Source: Chondrus crispus (taxonomy: Eukaryota; Rhodophyta; Florideophyceae; Gigartinales; Gigartinaceae). From it: a stretch of 64,000 bases of DNA. The translations under genes and the position numbers were made by a program. The stretch is taken from NCBI RefSeq assembly GCF_000350225.1, contig NW_005178811.1:236718-300717 (forward strand), read 5' to 3'. Below the pieces are notes generated by a model, which worked only from the letters and a program-made list of their open reading frames with translations, made no database searches and was not told the DNA's origin. This document shows positions 21,036 to 33,092 of the stretch, piece by piece (position 1 is the first letter of the stretch; each line of letters begins with the position of its first letter).

Positions 21036-23954
21036 ACATACGCCACCCGAAGAACGCGTTTATAGCCAGAGTCTTGATTGTCTGCGAGACAATGTTTTGC
21101 TCCCACTTGAAATGGGAGGTTAAACTTCGCAGAATCGCCCTTTGCTGTGTTGCGCCATCAACGCCCGCCTTCGTTTTGGAGTAGAAACTTTGCCAAGCAT
21201 GCTTGAAAAGCTTCAATGGGACAAAAGCGCCCTTGTCTCTCACATTCCCATCAATTATCTGCCAAAACTTCAGTCTGCTGGATACAGTTTGTCTGTACTC
21301 TACATTGACGAACGCCGGTGTCGCAACGTTTGTTTCGTAAGCCCAAGAGACAATGGGACCTGCAGTTGAGACCAACACGGCTTCAGCAACCTGTAGAACA
21401 GCAGCAGGAAATCTGATAATAACTGTGTATAGGATTCCAGTCTCGGCGGCGCAAACGTAAATGGCAAATCTCAATCGCAGTACAACAAGTTGGTGCAGTA
21501 CTTGTGCCATGTGTTCGCGAGGCACGTACTTGCGAAAGGTTTCATCACCAACCTCACATCGGACAATATCCGGGGAAGATAATCGCACAGCTTCTCCCAG
21601 ACTTATAGGTGATACCCTCGTCTTGATTTCCACAGAAGCACACACAACCACCTCACCCGCATCGTTTGTTATCCCTTCCCCATCGCCCTCCCACTCTTCA
21701 AAAGACTGCATGTTAATAAGGGCAAGTGCGTCCGGCGAGCAAGCTAGATACCGTGCGTCTTTCAACGCCAACATCCCAACCTCAAACAAGCCCTTCACAA
21801 ATTGCATCGCCCTCAGTGCACTTAGCACGGCATTCTCATTAGCCGTCCCCCTCATCATAGGCTCAGTCGAAACTTTCGAACTGAACCACCCCTTGTAGAA
21901 TAGATCGAACCATTGTTGTTCCGTCTTTCCTTCGCCCTCTTGCTCCGATAGCAAACCCAAGCTTGACCGAACTGCTCCACTTGACATCAGAACAATTCCA
22001 GCGTTGGTACCAGTAATACAGAATTGACGGAGAACGAACCAGTCGGCGCAGCGCTGTCCAATGGTGAGAACTTGACAATTCTCCCGTATAGTATCCTCAG
22101 AAAATGCTTTCAAGGAAAGAGTGGCTTCTTGTTCGTTTTCACTTTTCGCGAACAAAGTGGTTGGCATTGTAGTGCCTGTCTTTGGCACAGCTATGCAGGT
22201 ATTGAGACTCTGCTGTACACCCGTTGGAACTGTGTACATAAACCGCAATACTTTGGAGAACTTGTCAGTCCCACGTTCCCTCACCGCCACAGCTGTCGTT
22301 CTCCTCTGTCCAACGCGTGAACCACTTGAACCGGCAGTCTTGGTAGCGAAGAAGGCCTCCGGTCCTAGGCCAGGGTCGTCATCAATAACGAACGCCGTCC
22401 TCCTGTCGTACCGTACGGACGCACCGCCTCCACCGCCATTAGATGCCTCCCCAAAGTCTTCGTCATCAACGACAACAGCTCCATCAATATCCCCAACAGA
22501 AGCTGCCCCGTCGCCGTTTGAAACTCCTCCGCCCCCCTCAGTACCTTGCACCGGGTCTTCAGTAATTTCTTCCTGCAAATCATCCCTGCAAGGGTCCAAG
22601 TATGACTTTCCAACAAAGGGGTGAACACGCGGCAAATGGTCAGGCATAACAAAAACAGATCCTATTCCATGCTCCATCATTATCTGAATGAAGGCCTCCT
22701 TGCCATACCCTCTATCGGCCGTTACAATGCATCCGGTTAAAGCCTCCTCCCCGCGTCCGTCCATCAAAGTTGTAAACAAGTTTCGCACTGAGTCCGTCTG
22801 TGCTTCCCCCCGACGCCGAAATCTTATCGCAAGCACAATACGAAATAGGGCGTCAGCAACGGCATCAGCCGAATGGCCCTCTCTGTCCGCTTTCCGTGCA
22901 CTGAGCATCTTGACTTGATTATCGCTGGCCCTTGTTCCATAAAGGTCATCGTCCAGCGTAGCTAATAAATGAAGAGGGGAGAAGAACACCTTCCTTGTTT
23001 CTCTGAACGCAATGGCCTCGAACTCAGACAAATGTCTAGTTTGGTCCCGTTGGGCACTCCATTGTGTTGATCCTTCTGCATCACTTCCAGTCGCAGAGTA
23101 AGCCAAGACATGATCAGCGATGAATCTAATCCGTTCCAGAGACGGCGGCGTACTTCCAGCTTGCCGCAACACAGAGATAGTCTTATCGAAGCTCAGCCCA
23201 GTTGTGTGAGACAACAAGGGGACTGCCACATACTTGTACATGTCTGGCAGGGTTACGATATCTGCGTCCAAACTCTTTATCACGATGAGCTCGTTAAGCC
23301 AGCCCATCAGTTGGTTTAGCAGACCGTTCATCAGAAGCACCGTAAATCCCGAACGAGTAGGCGCGATGTTCCGAACACTGCATTCCACACGCATTCTTTC
23401 CACGACGCCACTGCACAGCATACGTGCTTTTTGCTGAATGACTGCATGGGCAAATTCCTTCTCCATCATAACCGTGGTGCAGTTAGTTGCACTTATCACC
23501 CATCCTTCACTTGGGTCAACACCTCGATCAAAACGTCTTCCACGGCCCCTCCCTCTGCTCCGACCCCTAGCCCTTGAGGTGCCTCTACCTCTCGACCCTG
23601 TTCCACCTCCCGCTCCGACAACTCCACCACTCGTACTAGCCCTTCCTCGCCACCGAGCCCTTCTTCGTGATCCTCTGCCCCTCCCACGACCACTCCTTGT
23701 TATACCCCGCGCGCTACCCCTTCCCCCAGTCCCAGAGTCAGTAGGTTGACCTTCTGTAGTCGTTATCACGCTAGATTGAACAGTCAGCAAATCTGCTACA
23801 GCATGGGTTTCAGTCGGTTGAATCGAACTACGCTCGCGAAGGGGTATGGTAGTAGCTCTAGTCCGCTCGCCAGAAGGGGTTTGGTTGGTGCCTTCAAGAG
23901 GGCTTGGAGGGATGTGACATGATTGTTATCTTCAGGGCTGGTGACTGTAGCCAT
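21007..23954 (-). CDS. piggyBac-like transposase fused to a YqaJ/lambda-exonuclease-like nuclease
   Basis: The continuous frame is 23790-21007 (927 codons). Residues 20-92 are Arg/Gly-rich. Residues 175-390 look like a DDE transposase core (LATLDDDLYGTRASDN at about 277, CIVTADRGYGKEAF at 354, with Asp280-282 and Asp359 as candidate catalytic acids). Residues 575-770 carry the YqaJ/lambda-exonuclease pattern: MRGTANENAV (Glu652), YLACSPDALAL (Asp687), SVEIKT (Glu721, Lys723) and MAQVLHQL (Gln763, Gln767). That is the metal-binding D...ExK set of PD-(D/E)XK nucleases. No ATG opens this frame. An ATG at 23954 (MATVTSPEDNNHV) gives a plausible N-terminus if two small frame changes near 23860 are allowed. 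The C-terminal AINAFFGWR resembles the end of the piggyBac core. The next gene overlaps it and supplies the zinc ribbon. Confidence 0.6.
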
Positions 23955-24131
23955 AGGGGTAGAGGTCTTGGTGGAACTGGCCGTATCTCAGCCCGACCTC
24001 AACCGACTTCCAGACTTGAAAATCCGGGTGAATCCAAAAAGGATGCAGTTTAAGGATTGGGAAGAGGGACAGTGAACGGAACACTTTAACAGAAGCCAGA
24101 GGGGCACAATTGCGACCCTTTTTGAGGGCCT

Positions 24132-24176
24132 ACTGATCAGTATAGTGATCAGTACCGGCATTAGCGAATATTCGCT
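24132..24176 (-). repeat. Right terminal repeat
   Basis: Contains the near-palindrome actgatcagtatagtgatcagt (in two 11-base halves), then ccggcattag and the 14-bp perfect palindrome agcgaatattcgct (24163-24176). Read in reverse it matches the left end at CTAATGCCGG and TGATCACTATA.TGATCA. Confidence 0.75.
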
Positions 24177-27100
24177 TATCGAGGACCCCCTTATCACGAA
24201 ACCACTGTATAGACCGAGGGAGGCCCTTGAGCACCCTGGTGGTCCCTGTACGTACCGCTATACCTTGCAACGAGATTCACGCCTTCGTTGGTGATTACGT
24301 GCACTACACTACATTACAGTCATTACACCTGCCCAGGAACGATGTTAGTCTTTCCTCCGAACGGTTTACTATATATGTAATTAAAGACAGTCGGGCAAGG
24401 GTAAACCACTAGCTAGAGGGGAGAAGAGATATCCTCGACGGCATTGGTGCCGAATAGCCGTGTCTTCTATCGCTTGAAGAGTCCATCAATCCCCTCTACT
24501 GCGTTACGATTGGCCCTTCTGACATTCTATAGTCATAGACCTTAAATACACTTTGAAGAGCCCATCAAGAGTAATATAGTAGTAAAGTAAAATGGTTAGT
24601 GTCTAGGAGGCTGCTGCGTCGCATGTATTAGCGAAACCCTCGGCAACGGCAGTGAACAGCCAACGATCTGTTTGGAACGTATTTCCTTCGAAATTGCGAC
24701 ACCGCTGGTCAAAAGTGATCTCAGGCCTAGGATATAGTACGTTAATCTGTCTCTCGACGTTCCATTGAGTTTGTACTTCTCTTAATCCCTATTTACTTTA
24801 TCCTGTCGTTGCGAGTACTACTCGCGTAGTACGCGGCCTAACGCATAGGCTTTACTATTGTCGCAAGACCGTACTTATCCTCCACTACATTCGGAACAAT
24901 GTCAAGTCGCAAGCTACGCAAACCCTTTTTGCCTTTACCGCACTACTGACAGCTGTCATTTTAATCCTCTAAGGAGTTTCTACTACAAGATGCACCGTCA
25001 GCTCTGTACGACTACCCTCTAGGCTGGGGGTTTCCTTCTTTACGTGCCTTACATTACCATTTTTGATCACGTTACTATTCTCGGTTCGTACCGAAACAAG
25101 CATTTCGTGAGTTAACAGGCCACATACATTCTCCCTGCTCTATCAAAGTCATGAGCTTCTGCTAGACACCCTCCCAGTGGTTTATGGTTCTTTCTCGAGC
25201 TAGCTCATTGCTGGTGACATCTGCTGTGTTACGGTGAACAACACAGCACAAAAACACTCTAGCAAAAATAATGTGCTAGAGGCTGCGGCGGAGTGCGTAG
25301 AGGGGCGACTCCCAACAGGATAACAACAAAAAGAATGGAGCTGGGGGATAGAAAAGATCTGTAGAGGGAGTTGATTCACCGCGGGTCACGATTAATTTCC
25401 TTCCTATCGAACAATGTTATATACTGCCTTCAAGACAATAGTTTTGGCTGTGTTGAGCTTCTTTCTGGTCTCTACTTCCTTTCATTGTGATGAATATCTG
25501 AGATACGGCCATTCACTTGCTTTGAACTCCCACTGTCGCTCAAACCCTCCTTTTATGGCTCTTATGTTTTGACTATCGTCGAGTGGCGGGCTACGAAATG
25601 CATCTAGCTTATCGGAACTATTGAAAGGTTTAATTTCATTTCTGCTGCGAGTGCCCATCAGTCGGCACTTCTGCCCGATGTTCATGACTTACTTTTGGTT
25701 CGGGGCCTCCTTTATATAGATCCTAGAAGCTCTTTCATTTGTTCCCTTTCGGCTTCATACCAACAATAGGGCATTGTGCCCTTACAGTCGACCGACTTTC
25801 CCAGTTTTCGCTCCGACTCAATCCTAAGCTTTGTGGGGCACAGTGTTTTCGGTGTCCCCTCTTCCTCGACCTAGCTCATAGTAGGCACCTTGTCACTATA
25901 CCACACAAAGTGAGCTTTTGTCGATTGTTGGAGTGCTTTGCCATACGATGGAGTTCACAGTACAAGAGAACTGTTACATAGTTTAGTATAAACTGTCTTC
26001 ATTTTTGGTTAAAACGTGACCTCATCTGAGGCCATTTGTCACTAAAGACAAGCGATTTGCCCTTCATGGATTGCACTTGGCCTTGTACGGGCCAGGTTTT
26101 CAGAAGAGCATGATTCAGGATGAACGGCACCCAGACGTGCAATACCAAGTGACATGAATGAGGCGTGCGAACTGCGTCTTTCTTGCACATTGCAACAAAG
26201 CGTAGGGTCTACCCTGGTTGAAACTTGTTGCAAGCCACGGGTTGCATGTGGATTGGCATAGGGTTCGACGAGACCTTGTGGAGTCCTGGGCACATTTCAG
26301 AGAGCTATCGGTAGTTGAACCGGATATTGATGATACGAATTTGTCGCACCAAGGCGAATAGAAAATTTCAAGAGGGACCCTTAACCGTCGCAGGTGATAT
26401 AGACGGGGTGGGTTCTCTGACGGAGCGGGAGAGTATGAAAGGGGTGCTTCAACACGAATGGAAGTCCCTTCCACGAGCCTTGACGAAAGAGAGATCAGAA
26501 AGCGTTTCCAGATCGTCAATTCTACATATTTAGGCCGCACTGTATTGAGGTAGTAAGGCAATAGTGCAGATGGCAACTGCTGTAGCTACTATCACAGAGG
26601 CTGGTAGTTTAGTACAGATTGTACCGAGCGGGAGTTTCAGGCACGCTTTCAGGAAATAGTGGTAATCATGAAAAACGCAACAGATTTTGCGAGGATGGCT
26701 GTGCCATGAGCACGACGAATCTTTTAGAGCTGTGACAAACAAATTCGTTTTTCGTTAGCGTGATCGTAATTAGGTGCTCGCCGGTCAGCGGAGAGTGCAA
26801 GTAGTGTTCACGGCTGGACAGAACGAGCTGGGTTCCTCAAGTCTGAATTGCGACGAATTCTTCAGAAAGTGGGACATCTGTACAATCTGCATTCCACTGG
26901 ATTTGTCGAGAAAAGCATGCCGATGGGTGCTTAGAACAAAGAGAGATTTCGAAGCACACTGCTTTTGACAGCGAAGCAGTTCGATACTATCTACAGGTTG
27001 AGATATGCTGAGGGGATTTGGCCTGATTTGTCGTGGCAAAGGAAGACTTTACGGGCGGGAAGTCGGTTGCACGTGCTGCGGAGTTGCGAATACACCTTTA

Positions 27101-27960
27101 CTAAAGCATGGTGCATCTTTCTGTAGTTGTCAAATGTCAGAAAGAAAGAGCTAGAGTCTGCCAGTCAAAGGTGGGCATGTGTTTTGTATGCAGTATATGC
27201 GACCTGCAGCATAGAGGCTGCTGTAAAGGGCAGTGTCAAAACCATCCATCGCACTCGGATTGCATGTGGTCATGGTTGCGCACGCTTCACCACGAAAACC
27301 AGACGGAGAAGCAAAAATGAGATGGTAGGGTGTAGACAAAACTTGTGTATGTATGCATTGAGACGAAGATCATTTGGGGCGGCCCTGCAATAGGTAAAGA
27401 CATTTCTACGCAGCTGGGCGGAGAGAATATCGCGCGAAATAAGCAAGTCGGAAGCGAACTTCAGTACAGTAGTCCCATTGGAGATTGCGTTTCGCGCCAG
27501 TTTTATCATAGAGAAGGGCAGCCAGGAAAGAAGGAGAGCAAGCTAGGGCGGGAAAGGCAGAGCAAGAGGCATAAGAAATGATAGTTATGCGCGCGAAAAG
27601 GGAGAGAGTTGGCGCAGTTGTTGCATGCAAGCCTACGGGGTGAAAAATAGTCGTGGAGCAAGTAGGAGGCGGGAGCGTAAATTGGGCGGGCTTTTTGTGG
27701 ACAAATTCAAACAGTTTTGGCGCGCTGCACTGCGCCCCGTTCGGGTCTTGAAGTAAGGACAGAAAATGTACTCAGGGGGCTTTTCGACATAAATAGTTTT
27801 TTCTACAATAAAACAAACGGGTCCAATCGGGCATTGGAAAGGTCACGCAGTCTGTAACCCACTGACACTTTTGGGCGCGAAGACTGAAAAAAAAAATCGC
27901 AGGGTCGAAATTCTCCCACTTGCAAATAAAAAACAAGGAGCAAAATCACAAATACGCTCA
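24177..27960. other. 3.8-kb gene-poor spacer
   Basis: Open frames reach at most 153 codons (26115-26576, minus) and show no known domain or consistent codon preference. I found no tRNA, LTR or terminal repeat. It may hold regulatory sequence or old decayed repeats that I cannot recognise by eye. Confidence 0.4.
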
Positions 27961-27962
27961 AC

Positions 27963-27970
27963 ATAAAAAG
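27963..27970 (+). promoter_or_regulatory. Possible TATA element of histone H1
   Basis: ATAAAAAG lies about 200 bp before the H1 start codon, followed by a C-rich leader. This is a weak motif call; the transcription start is not known. Confidence 0.25.
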
Positions 27971-28171
27971 CCCTAGCGCTCCCACGCCCGGTTACGCGCC
28001 GCCCCCTCCCCTTCGTCTTTGCCTCCACTCAACCGCCCCCTCAAGCTTCACCGCAGACCTGTTCTTTCCTCCATCGTTTTCCTCGTCTTCTCAGCTCTCT
28101 CCCGCTTCCGCAGCCTCCTCGTTTGTCGCGCTACCCTCTTCCGCACCCGCCCAAACCTTTCTTTCCTCACC

Positions 28172-28870
28172 ATGCCCGCGAAGAAAGCAGCTGCTCCGCC
28201 GAAGCCCACTTATGCCGTCATGGTCGCCGAGTCTATCAAAGCACTCAACGACCGCACTGGCTCCTCCGTCCAAGCCATCTCCAAACATGTCAAGGCTCAG
28301 TATCACATCGATATTAACAAGCCCGCCCTCGTAAAGGCTATCAAGAAGGGAGTCGAAGCCGGAGACCTTGTGCAGATTAAGGCTAGCTACAAGCTGAACA
28401 AGCTTAAAAAGGCACCCGCCGCGGCCAAGCCGAAGAAGGCCTCCACTGTCACCACCAAGAAGAAGGCCGCTCCTAAGGCTGCCTTGAAGAAGGTACGTTC
28501 CGTTCGTGTTTGTTTTACCACTACACAGATGCTTTCCCTCGCACCACTGAAAATTTTCTGATCGCTGTCACTTGTGTTTTGGTGGCTCAACGTCTATGTG
28601 AATAACTAACACTTCTTGTCTTGTCTCTGTTATATGATTTCATTATTATGTATACCTGTACTGGGCTTGAACCTGGTATGACTGATTAATATCTTTGCAT
28701 TCCCGTCGCAGGCGACTACTACATCCTCAAGGAAGGCAGCACTTAAGCCTAGGAAGGCCATCTCTAAGACGACAAAAAGGACGTCGACGACATCCACGAA
28801 GAAGGCTGCTGCTAGGAAGGCGGCACCAAAGAAGACCACTTCAAAGAGGAGAGCGGCTGCGAAGAAATAA
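28172..28870 (+). CDS. Linker histone H1 (two exons)
   Basis: Exon 1 is 28172-28492 and exon 2 is 28712-28870. The intron (28493-28711, 219 bp) starts GTACGT, ends CGCAG and lies in phase 0. The product is 159 residues. Residues about 11-75 form the winged-helix H15 globular domain (PTYAVMVAESIKALNDRTG, SSVQAISKHVKAQY, ALVKAIKKGVEAGDLVQI, ASYKLNK) that binds the nucleosome dyad and linker DNA. The tail is Lys/Ala/Pro-rich with repeated KKAAPK and SKxTK units, as in other H1 tails, and ends AAAKK. The start codon has the favourable context caccATGcc. The exon 2 splice is supported by uninterrupted tail composition across the join, whereas the unspliced frame stops soon after the donor. No frameshift or stop is seen, so it is probably functional. 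An intron is unusual for animal replication-dependent histones but common for plant and algal H1. Confidence 0.93.
28493..28711 (+). other. Intron of histone H1
   Basis: Begins AAG/gtacgt and ends cccgtcgcag/GCG. The interior contains stops in all frames. A run ctgattaat about 30 bases before the acceptor is a plausible branch point. Confidence 0.85.
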
Positions 28871-30309
28871 TGTGATATCCCCTTGCTTCCTGCAAAAATG
28901 TGACCTATGCCCGCCTAACGTGTGGGGAATGTCTGTCTTTATTCTAAGTGATCATGATTGTGTGCAGGCTGGATGGCATCGTACATGGTTTGTATATTCG
29001 AAGACCATAAGCTTTGCTTTCTTTGGTTTCCAAGAGTTGCGTGTGCAGTTGTGCGATGCACTATGTCACGCCACTTGCATAGCTTGGTTGGCATGAGTTG
29101 TTCCTCCTGAGCTTACTGATGGAGTGATCAGATTGCCGAGTGCACGCATGTATCGTTTATATTCTGTGCCTGGGTTGATGTTTTTAGATACGAGTGGACT
29201 GCCTTTTGACTGTGGGTCGGTTTCAAAATCAAGCCTTTCATGTAAATGTGTGCCGTGATAAATTGCCTTTTGAACGTTTTGAACATGTCTGCAAGCGTAG
29301 GACCCATGTGGATGAGAAAAGTGGGAAACAACGCAAATTTGCTCGCAGACGTTGCAGGAAGCTTCAAAGGCCAACGGACACTTTGAACGTTCGCACGCAG
29401 TGTTGGCTTTTTTTGTGGCTGAACGGAATACAAAGCTATATGGAAACGTGAAGGCGCCAACACTAAGGGGTATCTCGCGAGGCGGCAAAGTTTCTCAGTG
29501 AACAACTGCAAGGGTTTTTGAAACGGGAAGTGTAGAGGAGAGAGGCGACTTGATGTGTATACCGAAGAAGCGACAGGGGCGCCTGAGAGAGAGTCTGTAG
29601 ATGGATTAGCGGGAAGGCGAGTGCGTATTTGCAGGGCGCGCCAACGAGAAAAATCAGGTTGCGAAAATACGCTCTTACGGACTGACATTGGGGCTTTCAG
29701 GCCGTGACGGCTGAAGGAGTGGGCCGAATGATGAAAAATGGAAATTTTTGCGGGAAAGAAAAAAGATGACTTGTATTATTAATTTTCTGTAACGGGCGGG
29801 ACGCGTGACGATGACTTCGCCTGGGATTTCACATGGCACAAGACAGTGATTGGCTGCGGGGGAAGATTTTGGAATCTGCGTTCGAGGCTCGGCTTCCTAT
29901 GTTTATGCGAGGGCACGTACCGTGTGAAAGGGGGACGACTGGACAGTTGAGGTATAGTGTGCAGTGCGCGCAGCGCAGCTCCGCTTCATCTCAGGGATTT
30001 GTCACGGGGGTTTGTGAACACGAGGGTGGCGACTGTTGGCATAAATTTGCGTCTGCAAGGTTGGCGAGTTTGCGTTTTGATGGGAAAGGAGGAAATAGTG
30101 TTGGAGCTGCCGGTAGCGGGTCCGCTTCGATGAGACGGTAAAGGCCTCTCTGTCCGCTTATGAAACGTCAGTGTAGCAAAGGTTGTTCTAGCGCGGCTAC
30201 ATGAACGTTCTACACTCCACCTCAAAAGGGGGGACAGTGCGGTCCATTCACACGGCAAGCTGAAATATTTTTTTATTGGCAAATGAGTTCACGCGGTTCG
30301 GTAAAAACA
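28871..30309. other. Downstream region of H1; no firm gene
   Basis: The longest frame is 186 codons on the minus strand (29688-29128), opening with ATG (MSVRKSVFSQPDFSRW). Its first 70 codons look mildly coding, but no family is recognised. I leave it uncalled. Confidence 0.35.
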
Positions 30310-30316
30310 GTGTGTG

Positions 30317-30348
<32 letters not shown>

Positions 30349-30349
30349 G
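30310..30349. repeat. (TG)n microsatellite
   Basis: About 19 TG units with one C interruption (tgtgcgtgtg). Confidence 0.95.
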
Positions 30350-31799
30350 TGCACGCAATCAATTACTGCGCCGCTGTGGACAAGCCCGCCCATTGTGTAA
30401 CGCTCATGAGCACTGCATGCCATTCGTCTACAGTTTCGCCAAAACGGGACGTCGCCTTGCAAACGCACGATTTTTGCAAGGACTCGGAGTGGGCGACTTC
30501 AAATGCACCTCTTGGGCCTACACCTTCTGGTCTTATTTTCTCTCGAAATTCGGCATTATTGCATAAACCGTGCATGTCTGTCAAGGCGCCTGTTCGATGC
30601 CAAGCTCTGCGCGACACTGCCGGCCTCTTGTAGTATAAATACATTTCGCAACCCCTTTGTCCAACTTATAAGTTTTCTGATTTGTCGCCATCGGCCATCA
30701 GGCGCTGGGCGTAGGTGCGTGTGCGTGTGAGCAAAGCCGAGATTCCCCAGGGGTGCAGTCAATCCCAGCATAAAATGTGTTCGCCGCGAAAGCGTTTCGT
30801 TCAGTTGACGTTTCCACTACTTGACATCCTATGAGGAGATAACGCACGCAGCGATATCATGCCGAAGGCGCAGTATTTAATTTTAGGCATTATTTTTATT
30901 AACTAATCTAAATTATTAAAGTCAGGGTTCGTCAGTCGCTGACAAGAAGGGGTTGGCGCCAAAATGATGAATACAGTGTTTGCCATCCAGAGCTGTCCAC
31001 GTTTCGTCATTTGAACGAACCTCTCTTTTAAACCTGCGCACACGTGTGTGACCACATCTGCCATTCGTATTCGTTTTGGCGGCTGATGTCGACCTGTGCC
31101 GCACGGCTTTGCAGATTTACAGTTATCACTCGAGGCGTTGCTTTGCCTGATCGTCCTTTTCGCCTAATTTCGGGCACTGCACCATTTCATAGCTAAGAGA
31201 AGACCGCAACTAATGCGACCACCTGGAAGAAAAAGGGTTCCCTTTTTGCGATGAGTTGTTCTGTATGGCTTCGTCCCTTCATTCGATATGAACGTACCAT
31301 TAAAGTCTGGATAGGATTTACCTATCCACACAAAGAGCTCGGTCGGTAGAACGAATCTTCGCCAGAAGTGCCGCTACAGCTGTGCTGCTGTCGTTGATAA
31401 TACGTGATGTATTCTTGCAGTCCAACAAGGACATTCCCCGCCAGCTGCGTGATACTGTTCTTTACTGTACACTACGTGGACAAGCTGTCAAGCAGACAGC
31501 CGATGTGCACCTTTCTTCACAATTGTTGTATCCTTATGGGTACTGTACGCAGGCTGCTCTGCTCTGAGGCAAATCTGGTAAGGACAGAAAATAACCAACT
31601 GTATTTCGTTTGAAGCTGTAATCGTGCTCACCACTACTGTACGAGTATGGCTTAACATTGAACTTTTTTATCCCCAAATAGAATGGTAAGACATAAATTA
31701 GTAAACGTTGAGAACTACGCCCACTTGGCAATCTGAGAAAACTTGATGTTAGAAGCTTTATATCAACACACTTGTGCAACATATCCCTAGCATGAGCAA
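30350..31799. other. No supportable gene
   Basis: Only short frames. A gctcggtcggtagaac stretch near 31340 resembles a tRNA A box but has no matching B box or cloverleaf. Confidence 0.4.
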
Positions 31800-31813
31800 T
31801 GATCACTATAGTG
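31800..31813. repeat. Half copy of the TGATCACTATAGTG subterminal motif
   Basis: Fourteen bases identical to the palindrome in the piggyBac-like element at 20092 and 20299, here without its last four bases. It may be an end of a related decayed element that includes the fragment at 31962-32170. Confidence 0.35.
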
Positions 31814-31961
31814 CCAAAATCACTCTTTTTTGGGATTTGGCCGTCGACCAAGGCCAAAGACACTCCCTTCTAACCATTGCAGCAAGATGCTGGACAAGTT
31901 CAATCTTGTAGATGGTATTCTTGTCAGCAGAGATCCGTGAAATCGAATTCTGTGCAGCATC

Positions 31962-32170
31962 TTACCCATCGAGGTTATTTGTTCCGGCCGGGACAAAACC
32001 TCGGCCAAGGAATGACTCTGGTTTAGGTTTTCTACCACTGTGCAGGTTCTGCTGTGTGGGAAGATTCTGAGGGAGACTAGAAGGCAATTTCGAGAGGGTA
32101 TTGGTGGCCGCCAAAGCCGTTTGAAGAAGAATATTGTCCTCAACTTCATCTACAATGTACAACTGAACAG
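31962..32170 (-). pseudogene. Unrecognised C-terminal gene fragment
   Basis: A minus-strand frame (LYIVDEVEDNILLQTALAAT ... PESFLGRGFVPAG) has a coding-like composition and ends in TAA at 31962. There is no start codon upstream in frame. The piggyBac-type palindrome half site lies about 150 bp past its end. The family is unknown. Confidence 0.25.
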
Positions 32171-33092
32171 TTTCGGGAAATTATCAGATGAAAGCATCGA
32201 AGCGGAAGTTGAAACAGACAAAAATGTGAATTCGGCGGACGCCGTGCTTCAACTATCCGCGTATTCTGAATAGCGCTATCCGAAAGAGAGCATTCTAGTA
32301 GATGCTCACAAAACCGCCAAGGTTGGGAAGATGCTCCAACAAGACTGGCTGAAGGAAATTGTTGCGTGTTTCACTACGGATGTCGGCTGACGAAAGGGGG
32401 TAGACAATAATCGATAGGTCGAAGTAGAAAATTCTTACTAAGGCGAGAGTATTCTCTTGGTGGTTCTCTTTTTTTGGGGTCGATCGTGACCTTTAATGTA
32501 TCGGATGAGATGGATCAAATCGGTGTCGCCGGTCATCCATTTCCGAGTAGCGTTCTCCTACAGTACTTATAGAAAAGTGTATTGAGGTACACAAAAGGGA
32601 AATGAACCAATGCAGTGGACAAGATAGCTATGTCTTGACTCACATAGATGCCCATGGACGGACAGGTAATTATTTCTATTAGCCACGCAATTATAGTATG
32701 ATCACAGTATTGCGGGGCACCGACTACATCAAGTGAGGTCAACACAGAATTACACAGGGGAGAGGCAACAAGGCAGATAGCCTGAATCCACAACAGAAAT
32801 ATTCATCCTTGAAACTGACATCGAGCACGCCAAATTGGTGCAAGAATATAGTATTACAGAAGCAAAGAATCGGAGCAAGAGGGATAGCGAGAGTGACAGT
32901 GCCTCTGGGGACAAAGAGAATCAGAATTAAACACACGGCCCTGGGTATATGGACGGCCCCGACAAAGTTGTTTTGAAAGAGATTTCGAAGAGGAGGGACA
33001 TTTGCCGGCACGGAGCTCGAAAGATATGCAATCTCATGGGCACATGAATCAGTCCAGAATCAAGTGGGACTCAGCATTTTCGAACACTTGGG
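32171..33092. other. No supportable gene
   Basis: Short frames only (up to 90 codons), without motifs. Confidence 0.4.

Larger units (their letters stand above)
20061..24176 (-). mobile_element. piggyBac-like DNA transposon with a nuclease domain
   Basis: Both ends carry CTAATGCCGG followed by a TGATCA...TGATCA palindrome in inverted orientation (left 20076-20111, right 24172-24132 read backwards). Both are preceded by a self-complementary block (GGGATATCCC left, GCGAATATTCGC right). Between them lie two overlapping minus-strand genes. The predicted tip CCCTAATG resembles the CCCTA tip of piggyBac, but the flanks (ATAT left, AATA right) do not show the TTAA duplication of that family. The exact boundary is therefore uncertain by about 15 bp. 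Confidence 0.6.

Noticed and set aside
21007..21060. Short GTATGT...TTTTCAG intron joining the two frames of the piggyBac-like gene
   Set aside because: The 48-base segment is a multiple of three, so removing it would not bring the downstream frame into register.
26115..26576. 153-codon minus-strand frame
   Set aside because: No motif, no neighbouring exon and no coding bias visible; probably chance in a long spacer.
29128..29688. 186-codon minus-strand frame downstream of H1
   Set aside because: Starts with ATG and is mildly coding-like at first, but lacks any family resemblance; not strong enough to call.
31330..31400. tRNA-like A box (gctcggtcggtagaac)
   Set aside because: No B box, no acceptor stem and no cloverleaf can be folded around it.
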